This document shows, in pieces, positions 24,290-35,200 of a DNA stretch of 64,000 nt. Below the pieces are notes generated by a model. It was given only the letters and a program-made list of their open reading frames with translations, was not told the DNA's origin and did not search any database. A program made the translations under genes and the position numbers. Numbering within the stretch: position 1 is the stretch's first letter; every line of letters begins with the position of its first letter. The DNA comes from Zonotrichia leucophrys gambelii (Eukaryota; Chordata; Aves; Passeriformes; Passerellidae). The DNA lies in the NCBI RefSeq assembly GCF_028769735.1, contig NC_088178.1, positions 25,441,357 through 25,505,356 on the forward strand. The letters are read 5' to 3'.

Positions 24290-24861
24290 GGAACAGCAGA
24301 GCTGCCATTCCCATTCAGGAACAGCAAGCTGCATCCCAAGAGAGCAGGAGAGCTGCCACTCCCTCAGAGCAGGAGAGCTCCATGCCCACTCAGGAAAGGA
24401 GAGCTGCCATTCCATTAGGAGCGCAGAGCTGCCATTCCCACTCAGGACAGCAGAGCTGCCATTCCACTCAGGAACAGCAGAGCTGCCATTCCACTCAGGA
24501 ACACAGAGCTGCATTCCACAGAGGGCAGCAGAGCTGCCATTCCCACTCAGGAGCAGCAGAGCTGCCATTCCCATTCAGGAGCAGGAGCTGCCATTCCCAC
24601 CAGGAACAGCAGAGCTGCCATTCCCACAGAGGAGCAGAGAGCTGCCATTCCCATTCAGGAACAGGAGAGCTGCCATTCCCACTCAGGAGCAGCAGAGCTG
24701 CCATTCCCACAGAGGAGCAGCAGAGCTGCCATTCCCACTCAGGAACAGCAGAGCTGCCATTCCCACTCAGGAACAGCAGAGCTGCCATCCCCACTCAGGA
24801 ACAGCAGAGCTGCCATTCCCACAGAGGAGCAGCAGAGCTGCCATTCCCACACCGTGGGGCT
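24290..24861 (+). repeat. Minisatellite, 28-bp unit, about 21 copies
   Basis: Tandem array whose consensus unit reads agagctgccattcccactca followed by ggaacagc (28 bp). I count about 21 units. Units near the left end are more diverged and often shortened to 25-27 bp. Units from about 24520 rightward are nearly identical, and some carry the variant 'cacagaggagcagc' in place of 'cactcaggaacagc'. The unit has no stop codon in several frames on either strand, so long overlapping reading frames result (plus-strand frames of 291 and 253 codons, a minus-strand frame of 218 codons). These frames are explained by the repeat and are not called as genes. Confidence 0.97.
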
Positions 24862-27772
24862 CTTCTGTGACAAGGAATAAGTCAAGAACATGGTAACATC
24901 ACACCCACACTGTGACAGTGCTCTCTCCCTGCCCCCAGGGCACCCATATATCAAACCCCTCTCCCAGGATGCCTCTGTCTGTAATTCTGCAGATTTAAAA
25001 GGTCAGAATTTTACCTACATTTACTTTAATTCTATTCATACATTATTAAAACCTTTCAGGGATCACCCTCTTGCTCCAGGCCCTCCCACAGTGCTGGGCA
25101 GCCAGGGCATGCAAGCCAGGGAATTGTTATATATTCCATGTCAAGGACAACAGGTCAAAGTCAGACACAGAAGAGAAAGATGCTAAATAAGGCAATGTCT
25201 CAATATTTCTAATCTATTTCTAAAATAACTGGTGTTGCTTGAATATGTGTGCATTACACAACACTGGACTCTCTCATTTGAACACACACAGCCCTTCATC
25301 CCAAAGTAGTAAGATGCTCTAAAAACCTTTCCACATGAAAGCTAAGGAGCAAGCAAAAAAAAGAAACCATGCCAATCTATCTGCACAAGAAATTCAGCTG
25401 CTTCTAATCTATTTATGAGAGGACAAAGCACCAAACAACCTATGAATACAGAATAACACCACATCCCTCTGAAAATCTGAGAAAAGATCAATCCCAAATA
25501 GTCATTTCTTTTTCCTTCTTCATCTGTATGTGCTGGAGAGCCAATGCCTGCTGTAGCTTTAGATCCTCTTACCAGTAGGAAGGAATATTGATTTTTGTCC
25601 AGGGGAAAAGATGAGAAAAACAGAGGCACATAAACAATGCTTAACAGCATTTCCTAAAGCAATTTATTTTTTTAAAAGACTTTCTTTGAAGATTAGCAAC
25701 TACTTCATTCCTGGTAAGTCTGAAAGATATAATTCAAAACACAGCAGAAAGCAGCATGGCAAATCAGATGCTGAGTTTAAGCAAAACAAACAGAAAAGAT
25801 TGCTCTTTCCAGACTATGTCTTATCCAAATGCGGTCACTGTCTATAGTGCTCAAGTACCTGTTATGCTTATTAATTCGAAGATTGAGTGGACACAAGTGC
25901 AATATTGCCAAAGGTTGCACAAGAAATGCTCTGTGGGAGCCTCCCTGCTACCCCACAGCTCCCACACCTTGCAACACCCTCCCACACTTCTACAGTGCCA
26001 TGCTCTGAAGAATGGAAACCTGGGCTCCTCCTGGAGCTCTCCAAACTCCCTCCAGCAGCTGCACACAACACAAGGCAGGCCTGGGCAGGCAGGAACCTCA
26101 GTGCTCCTTACACGCCATGAGAAGCTTTGCTGGGGTCTCACAGGCAGAGAGCAGCCAGGTTTGAACCCAAGGGACACAAAACTCCAGAGCTCAGTGCCCC
26201 AAAGAGCTGCCCTGAGCCTCAGCCCCCTGCAAATGGCAGCAGCTACTGCAGAGCCAGGGCAGCCAGACTGCACTGCAAACCGGGGAGCCCAGGGAAGGGA
26301 GGGCAGCGCTTCCTCCGGCCTGCTCCTGTCAGTGGATGCTCCTGGCCCAGCTCTGAGGGCAAGGACTGCAGGCCCAGCTGCAGCTGTGGGCACTGCTGTG
26401 TCAAACAGGCAATGTCTGAAGGCAGTTTCAGACCATGGGCTGCATTTTGAACCCCCTGATGTCCATTTGAAATTGCAGATGGAAATCTTGCTTCTTAGTA
26501 AGTAAAGTCTTCCTGACAATAAAACAGGATCTGGGAAGCATCTGGCTGCCTTCCCCTACCCTGATCTCATGGGAACAGTAGCTACCACTCAATAACCTGA
26601 CCTTTCAACTGGGCTGTGCTTGAATTACTCTGGTAGGCTCATTCTTTCATCCCATCTCCTGCCTTCAGTTCATCTTAATTTATTGCCAATTTCCATAACG
26701 TGCTCCTTTGGTGACCTGTGTATAAACAACAGTTGCTTCTATAAATCAACTTTTTTTTTTTCATTTGGTTCAAATGTACTTGCCTGGCATTTGCATCACA
26801 CTTTAGACTCAAAATCTTTCACTTCAGAGATCCCAGACCTTATCCTAATTTTCTATTTCCTTCTCATTTGCCTTGTAACATTTGCAAGAATGAGTTAGGA
26901 AACAAATTAAATGATTAAGTTACAATGCTGCTTGTGTTACCACACTTAGAATAAACAGACTTTATCATCACAACTTGCTGAGCCACCCTAACAGCTGCCA
27001 GGATGTCATAAACTCACCACACTGCAGTATCACACATCCATTCCTAAAGGTATCGCTGAGATTTCTCCAGAGCCTGAAAACTCCAAATACACTTTATTTT
27101 TTAACACCCAGAAGAGGTCCTTGTTCCTGTGATCAGTTAATACCAATGGCAAAGCCAAGCAGGTTTAATCCGCTCCTAAGAACATTCTCAGCTGTTCAGC
27201 ACATTCATTGAAAACATTTTCTGAACTGCTCCTGCTAACTCAGAGGGCCCTGGGAGCAATGCAGGGACACTGCCAGCAGTGGCTGTGGGACTGAAATGAG
27301 GATGTTTGTGTTTCTATATTCTGCCAAGTACTAATATCAATTACAAGTTCTTGTACCCTTACAACAGCTCATGTTCACTGGTCTGTGCCTGTAAACCAGC
27401 AAATTGGTCATTAGTGCAGCACCAAGGCCACACTCATATCTCTGCTGTAGAGAGGGACAGCACAGCATCCCACACCAAAGCAATAAAAACATTCCCCAGT
27501 GAAACAACAACAAAAAAAGAAAAATCCCCCAATGAAATTCTGGGTGAGTGTGCACATTGGGCTGCAGCATGAAGCACACTGAAATTCTGTGGTTTACTTT
27601 CTTTCCAATAGGTAGAAAGATTTTCATCTTAATTATTCAAAAGTAGGTAATAAATGAGGACTTTGCTCAGTGGTGCTGCTCATTGGCACCTGGAAAAGGC
27701 TAAACAAATTTATTCCCAGTGAATCTCCACCCTGTAAGTTTCATTAACATCCAAATAATTTCTACAGCTTCC
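24862..27772. other. Unique sequence including a GC-rich block at about 25930-26460
   Basis: No gene is recognised. From about 25930 to 26460 the sequence is clearly richer in G and C than its flanks and is open in long frames on both strands (249 codons plus, 222 codons minus), with no domain, splice pattern or CpG island. A run of 11 T lies at 26751-26761. Confidence 0.5.
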
Positions 27773-28083
27773 TCGTGGGGAGAAGTGGAGGGGCAGACAG
27801 TGATCTCTCCTCTCAGGTGCCCAGGGACAGGACCTGGGGGAATGACACAAAGCTGTGTCAGGAGAGGTCCAGGTTGGGTATCAGGAAAAGGTTCTTCCCC
27901 CAGAGGGTGGTGGGCACTGACCAGGCCCCCCAGGGGATGGGCCCAGCCCCAAGGCTGCCAGAGCTCCAGGAGCAGCTGGACAATGTTTGTGCTCCCAGGC
28001 ACAGGGGGGGATTGTTGGGGTGTCTGTGCAAGCTGGACTGATGATCCTTGTGAGTCCCTCCTAACCCAGGGTATTCTATGGAC
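27773..28083 (+). mobile_element. CR1 LINE 3' end (second subfamily type)
   Basis: Contains CR1 3' UTR blocks in order: 'gacacaaagctgtgtcagga', 'gaggtccaggttgggtatca', 'ggaaaaggttcttcccccag', 'agggtggtgggcactgacca', 'gccagagctccaggagcagc', 'ggacaatgtttgtgctccca' and a terminal 'gtccctcctaacccagggta' plus 'ttctatgga'. The wording of these blocks differs from the copy at 23.8 kb, so this is a different CR1 subfamily. It is 5'-truncated and antisense to LRP8. Confidence 0.9.
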
Positions 28084-29059
28084 TGGCAGAAGTGTCAATA
28101 AACATGGATCTCATATTCTATAGGTCCAAGCAGCTCAGAGAGTAGGCAAAGCTGGCTCTGATCCCAACAACTTTAACTTAACCTCTCTTTTTGGTTCCCA
28201 TCTTTCATCTGGAACATTAATACATACTTCACAGGCCTGATTGAAAAAAAATAAAAATCCATTATTTCAAGTTTGCACAGTGCTTTGAAGATGAAAAGAG
28301 CTATGTTTTCTCACTAGCACAGCTTCAACCCAGAGATGTGGTTTGTTTTTGCTCAGGAAATTTCTGCCATTAAGTTCTGTTTGAAGAATGTATTTATCAG
28401 AAGAAAAAATCTACTTTATATGAATAAAAAGTACTGTATTTAATAACATGTCTGAAAAAAAGGAAAAAATAAAGAGGAAACATGGCACTAACAGGAAAAG
28501 ATTTTGGACATTATATATTGGCATGATCAGAAAGCTGCATTGTCTCTCAAAGCACCCTGGAGATTCAGGAGATCCCTGGTGTGACCCTACGTGTCCATGC
28601 CACAAAGCAAAGCAAGCAATTGTACTGCATCCAAACTGAGGGTCCTCAGCTTCAACAACAGCCTCTTGCTGAGCTCTCCTCACTTCCCTTCTGACAACAA
28701 CACAGAACAGACCATTCCCTGTAAGTCAGCACCTCACCTACTGGTGCCAATGGAGATTTTCTGTCTGCGTGAGCAGCTCCTGCTCCACTTCACCCAAGCT
28801 GTGTCAGGATGTACTGCCACAACAAAGCTCATGGTGCAGAGCATGACCAAAAGGAAAATCTGTGCTTCCCTGAGTTCTTGCTGGTCAGAGGGGTATGAAA
28901 ACTGGGACCTAAAGCAAAGAGCCCATATGGATCTAGACTTGCCTCTTTTTTCCCAATCCTGCTGCACAAACTGCTGTTGGGAATTTAGCTGCTAGAAAAT
29001 GGAAAATGGCTAATTCCAAGTCCTGCACCTGCACAGATAGCAGTGTCCTTGGGCCTAGC
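28084..29059. other. Unique sequence, no feature seen
   Basis: Short overlapping frames on both strands without recognisable content. No repeat family is identified up to the LTR boundary at 29060. Confidence 0.5.
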
Positions 29060-29276
29060 TGTGGTAGGATAACAAACAGTGAAAGAGACATGAGAAAAGA
29101 GAGATGTAACCCCTAAGGAATGAGGAAGAGTTGATAGTATAGCTTAACCAATAGATTGCTTGGCTTACAGAATATTCATAAGCTTATTACTCGCTGTATA
29201 AGTGTCTGATGCTCTCTTCAATAAACAGAATTTGCTTATCACTCATATTGAGTGTCCGAGTCTCCCCTCACCGACA
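29060..29276 (+). mobile_element. Endogenous retrovirus LTR (about 217 bp)
   Basis: The segment begins TGTGGTAGGA and ends ACCGACA, giving the TG...CA (TGT...ACA) termini of a retroviral LTR. Inside are a TATA-like box (TATAAG, 29197-29202) and a polyadenylation signal (AATAAA, 29220-29225) in the expected order, followed by a 3' part ending in 'gagtctcccctcaccgaca'. Directly after the 3' end is a primer-binding-site-like sequence, which fixes the orientation as plus. No retroviral gene is visible on either side. It is antisense to LRP8. The family is not identified. Confidence 0.8.
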
Positions 29277-29278
29277 AA

Positions 29279-29294
29279 TGGCTCGACCCCGGCA
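29279..29294 (+). other. Retroviral primer-binding-site-like sequence next to the LTR
   Basis: Two bases after the LTR's terminal CA, the sequence TGGCTCGACCCCGGCA starts with TGG and reads as the complement of a tRNA 3' end (acceptor CCA preceded by a T-arm-like GGGTCGAG). This is the position and form of a retroviral primer-binding site. Its presence suggests that a little internal sequence remains and that this is not a clean solo LTR. Which tRNA it would pair with is not determined. Confidence 0.6.
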
Positions 29295-29296
29295 AA

Positions 29297-32200
29297 GGCC
29301 CTCACATTTCTCTGTGACAAACTGCCATGTTTATGCTACTTTCACAAAACAGCAAATCATGTGATTTCCCCCTCCCTTGTTTCTCTCAAAGAGGAGGGTT
29401 GTTGCTTTTGTTTTGTTTTGTTCAGTTTGTTGTAGCTGCTGGCATGTGCGAGGAGAGCAGCATCCCAGCCACAATAGTTCTGGAAGCTGGATTCATTGTG
29501 TTGTGACGGGTTGCTCAGGGCTCGCTCCACATTTTTCCATTTCCTTGGCAGAGCTGCAGGCAGTGCAGTGTCAGAAGACAAATTACAGAGGCATTTACCC
29601 AGTGCTGGGGCTTGTGGGCTGCTATTCAGCCTTGACCGAACTGGCAATGATGGACTGAGTGCGCTCTGCTGCTTGTGGGACAATTTTCTTGGCACTGCAA
29701 AGAGACTTTTCATCATATCTTTGGACAAATGCACTGTGTTAAACATACCCAAGTATTCTAGGCCACAACCCTCGTTGATGTAAACCAGTGCAGCTTTACA
29801 GAAATCTGCACAGCTGTTTACATTCAGTCCTTTAATGGCAAATCAGTTTGAGAATAGGGACTTTAAAACACACAGCACTGCAGGATTTGTGTTTATTGCT
29901 GTACAAGCTTTAAAATCATCATCACAGAAGCTTCCAACACAATCATCAACCAACACCATTCATGCAAAAGCTTTGCCAGATTATAAACAATGAACACATG
30001 TATTTTATGTGCTGTTACCAGGTGTATTTGTAAAACCCCCACAGCTCAGCAATGGGAGAAGTCACAGCAGGGTGAGTTTACCAGAGAAGCCAATTTCATA
30101 TCTGGTACCTGACTTGTTTTCACATCCCTCAGGGAGTTAAGTCTCCTTCAGTGGTCTTGCCCCTTACACCCCTTCCTTTTTCCCCCCAATGCATTTTTCC
30201 TCTACCTTAGCAGCCATTTCAGCCTCTGGCTTCAGCTGGGTAACTTTTCCTTTTAAGGCACCATTTCCTGGGCACCTGAGGCACAGGCAGGTCCCTGCAC
30301 ATCTCATGGACACAGCCTGGGCACCTCTCCCTGGCAGCTCTCAGGCCTTGTGCTCCATCTCAAGTGCCAGAGAGATTCACTGATTTATCAGCCAAAGTGC
30401 TCAAGCTTGTTCATGGACTTGCAGCTTTGTAGGAGGACTTCAAAAGCAAAAAGGAATCTATTTTCATGCTTAAATCAAATATGTGAGAAATGAGACAGTA
30501 AAAACAAAGCCTTGAATTCTTCCCCTTTTCACAGATCTCTGGTTTGACACTTCCTGCACTATCAAGGCAGTGCCACATCCAAGGCTACAAGAAGATACCA
30601 AGTGTCAGTACAAGGACTTAACTCACTCTCAAAATTCCATGGAGCTGTGGAATAACTCCCAGCAGAGAATGTCATTTTAGGATCTGTCTCTTTTATCCCT
30701 AAAACTGTTCAGAAGGAAAGAGAACATAAATCACAGCTCTTCTCTCAAAGAGTGGCTTCCTACTCCTCTGCTCTGTGGAGTCTCCTCTCATTCAGGAAGT
30801 CTTGCTTGGGTTGGTTGAAAAAAGGAAAACTCCAAGCAAAATTCACTAGTCTCCAGAAGAAAAGAGCTAGCAAAGCTAGCAAATAAGTGAACTTCATTTT
30901 GGATGTTAAAATCTCTTCCAACGCTAAAAAAACCCCACTTTGAGAAGCAGCTATGCTTCTAGGACAGTAAGGAGGTACCTGGTGCAGCCCTGAATGCCAC
31001 TCAAGAAGAGTTTGGGTGAGAAACAAAGAAAAGCAACATTTGAGGAGATGCAATGGATCAAATCCCCTCTGGCAGGTGCACCTCTACAAATGCAAGATGA
31101 GCTGTGCTCCCCTGTAGCAGTCCTGTGCTCATACCCATGCCAAGAAATCCCATCAGGCACGCAGCCCTGGTGCAAGGCAAGTACATTCTCTCAAACGTGC
31201 AGCACTCCATCAGCACTTCAAAGCCCTTCCTAATATTCTACAAGGTTCTGGAAAATACTCCTTGAACAGGTTAATTCATTAAATGCTTGGAATAGTTTAA
31301 CCTGTGGTTTTGCTTTAATGACTATTGTAGAAGTTACAGCATTGGTTAGCAATATACAATTTAAGGAAAAAATAGATGGTCTAAATCTATGTTAAACTAT
31401 GTTTCTGCAGCAAACCTGAGAGAATTCAGCTTCCTTCCACCACCACTTTGATGGATGGTGATATTATTTAATAGGGATACTATGGAGAAGGAGAAACCTT
31501 GCAGTAGCAGAATACAGCAGTGCCTAAGGGGTCCCAAAAGCAGCTGCAGCTGGGGGTGAAGGGAAGAGCTGGCCTTGGGAGCAGCAGCCAGGACAGGTTC
31601 CATGAGGGAACCATCCAGAAAGGGATCCCAAACAAGGATAATGGCCAAAGGTGCATCTTCCCAGCTGCCTCCCTTACACACAAGGCTGAAAATTAGCAAA
31701 GTCTGCATTATCTTTAAAGCCCTCAGCAACATAAAAATTACTCTGGTAGACTCACAACAAATATTGATCACCAATAAATCTGTTAGGATCTTAGATCCCA
31801 GGAGTATTGGCATACACACATCAGAAAGAAAGACTAAGAAAAACATTTCCTGATTTTGTTGTTTGCAGAGACATTTCTATTTCTCTGGGCAGCACTAAGA
31901 CAAAAGATCAGGCAAGGCAAACATGCCAGTTATTCTTTTTGCCATTCTTTCTCCTAATAATATATAGTGTCACTTTGCACCTCAGTGAACCCTAGCAATG
32001 TCATGAAGTCTTTCTTGCAGGAAATGTTAAATTCTATGGCTTAGAGTTTATTTTAAGAAAGAAGTGCCAAAGATCAGAAGTTAGAGAATGGCACTTCTGA
32101 CTCAGAGCTGAGAAAATGGTTCCTGAGACTTCAGCAAGTCCAGGGAGACATCAAGAGGGTAACATTTCAGGGATGCTTTCTGAGATAATTGAAGGAAAGC

Positions 32201-35200
32201 AATTACAGAGGCACTGAGCCTCTACCTGAGCAAGTCTCACATCTGGGGTATCATCATATCCAATGAAAGAAGCAAGATGAAAAAATTTTCCTAGGAACAT
32301 GTGTATTTGTATTTCTAGGAGTGACAGCTAGAAACTGCCATGGGAGTGATGCTGTTTACTGTCTCAAACACCTCATTTTCACACAGAAGATTTTGCTGCT
32401 TCTGCACAAACTCTCCCCTGTGCCAGAGATCTCCCAGTTTTTCAGGGACCATTGTCTCTGCCATGAGCCAGAGACCATCATTTCTGTGCCACACTAATAA
32501 TATCTAGAGCCAGCCAGCCTCACCCCTGAGACTGTGTGCACATAAGCCAGGCTCAGAGTCTCCTTTTCTTAGCAGAGTCTACTTTCCTTCAGGCAAATCC
32601 TTCACCATCTTGTTCTGATTCCTTCCTTGTGTCCTTCACACACAGAACAGTGAAATGGAAAGGAATGGGGACAGAAACACCTCCAAGACAGAGCAATGCT
32701 GCCTGCAGACTCAGTCTCAAACCAAAGGGGTTTTTCCCTACTTGCTGTTCTTCAGCATAGAGAATTGAGCAGTGTGCAAACACAAACCTGAGATGCAAAA
32801 GGTTGTTAATGACTGCCTTTCACTGGGATCCTGATGAGGCTTTGCCTGCAGTGCTCATCTTGCTTGGAATACTGTTGGAATATTTTCCTGATACAGAGGA
32901 AGAGGAGGTTCAGTCTAGATTCACTCTGTCTCAGAAAACACAGATTGTTCTCTTCCAATTCAAAGCGGTGGCAGTGACAAATATTCTAGGAGCTGTTCAG
33001 GAACTTAAAAGAACAGTTAAGCTTCTATACTCAAATATAACCCCCTCTCTAAAAAGATTCTGTAGGGTTCCATACCATTTGTGTATTTGTTTTCCACACT
33101 TTGAAACTGATACATAAAGTGATTTAAGTGATGTGCATAAAAGGGCTCAGAAAAGCTTCCTTTAGCAATCATAGCTTCAAGAGTTTTGAGGACTAATTTC
33201 AGAAGTACTAAAGAAGCCATGATGCTGTTTGTGTCATGACTGACCCAGCTCAGACATCCTTTGTGAGCCTGAACTTCACAACTTTAAAACTCAGGATTGC
33301 TTTTCCCCCTCATCACCAAAAGAGTCTTGTTTGAAATAAAGGAAACCATTCCAAGATCCACATGAAAATAACACCTCACGTTGCTCCAGCTGGCAGACAC
33401 AGCACAGACACACCCAAAGGTGCCAACATTGAGTCTGAGTGCTCAGGGCTCTTCACTGACACTTCAGCCCATCTTTTATTTCATATTTGTTGCAGAGCAG
33501 GTGTTTCCATGCCAGGGGTCATCCCACAGCACTGACACAGGCCTTGGCAACACCAGCGACACACTTGCACCCTTAAATTCTGGAAATCTCCAAAAAGACA
33601 CAAATGTGGCCAGTCTCTGCTATTTGCACCTTTCTGGAATAACAAGGAAACCTGTCCATCCTCAAAACCCTCCCAGGGATCCCAGGCGTGGAAAGCAGCA
33701 GCACTCCCAAACAGAGGGACATGCAGTGGCTGCCCAGGGTGACTTTACCCCCTTGCTGCTGGCTCTGGGTAATGTGAGCACGTCTGGGAAAGAGTCTGAA
33801 AGTTTGGGAGCAGCCAGGCTGAGAGCAGCTGTAGAGAAGAACAGAACAAGGGCTATTTCTCAGGAAGATCAGCCTCCTGCACAGGAAGGACAGGGTGCCC
33901 AGACGTGTTCCTTGCCAAAAGAAGCAATAGAAAGCTTTAAGTCAATCTGGCAGTTCCACAAGCACAAACTGACTCAGAGCTGACAGTGGGTTACAAAGAA
34001 TTACTTTTCTGTAACAAGACTCAAAAGCTCACTCTTCAAGAAGTGAGTTTTGAGACCACCTGACAATTATCAGCAGAGACAGCAACAGTTAAAATAAAAA
34101 CCAAGTATAATTAGGAAGAGGTGAGCATTTTGGTTATAAGTTCTGCATTTCTCCCCTCCAGAAACAGTATGTTTTCCACACAGGTTATGGCATGCATTAA
34201 GCAACCTGAGTGGGAAAAAAAAAATAATCAGATCATGGAAATCACAAAGCAAGTTAAACAAAAGCAAAGAATTTTCAACATCCTGACACAGGAGGAAATA
34301 TTTAGAAGTTTCATTAGCACTGACCACTGTACATTAGGCCTGCTATTTCCCAAGGGCCCTGACATTTTGAATGCTGTAAGAACACAGAAATATCAGTTCT
34401 TGCAGAAAGAGCTGTTGTTAACATCTAACCCCCACTTTGAAATACAAAGACTATTTGCACAGCATTAAAATAATAGCTGGAACTGTCTGTCCAGGCTCAG
34501 TGAGAACAGAGGTACTCAGAGGCAGCACATGAACCTGCCAAGTGATGCTGCAGAGATTTCTGCAAGCATTGCCTTGCACCTACAGCTGAGAGCACTGACA
34601 GGAGCTGACTTGCATCATTTCCATGGCAGTCACTACTCATGGATGTGCTTCTCCAGCTGCCTTCAGAAAGTCCCCTCTGCAACACAGCTGGACACTTTTG
34701 ATCAATGAAAACATCTCCTGAAAATCCCATGCACAACAATTCCTTCCAGTCCTCTTCCATAAGGCCTCAGGGTAAACAAAGCACCCTGCAAGGCACAGCA
34801 AGTCATGGCTGGTCTGCAGGCAGGGCAGGAGCTCAAAGCTGCTGTTTCCAGAATTGGAGAGGAAAGATCTCAATGTCTTTTTTGCTACATAAAGAAATAA
34901 TTGCACCCAGTTTTGCTGGTGCAAGCACAAGGCCATAAGGGAATTTTTCTAGGCCAGAGTTGTCGTGGGGGGTCCAGTCATTACTCCTGTCAATCTGTAG
35001 GAGGCAGAGATCAAGAGCCAGCTTTATCACTCCACTCTTTGATGAGCTGAGGTATGGTGGCCTCTGGAAGGAATGAGCACCATCTGTGTCCAGAGATCAC
35101 TGGAAAGGTTCACTGACTTCAGAGCCTGTGTCAACACACACCAGGTGAGAATTTGACTCTGCCTAATGGTAAAACAAAGTGCAGAGCTCCTGCTCCTGAG

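Noticed and set aside
24021..24896. Plus-strand frame of 291 codons rich in a repeated E-L-P-F-P motif, with overlapping frames on both strands
   Set aside because: It is produced by the 28-bp minisatellite. The frame shifts at each unit, no start context or domain is seen, and the opposite strand is equally open.
29279..29300. Possible tRNA gene fragment because of T-arm-like sequence
   Set aside because: Only the complement of a tRNA 3' end is present, right after an LTR; there is no cloverleaf. A primer-binding site is the better explanation.
33381..33983. 200-codon plus-strand frame
   Set aside because: Low-complexity Ser/Pro/Gln-rich translation without a recognisable domain, and no supporting context.
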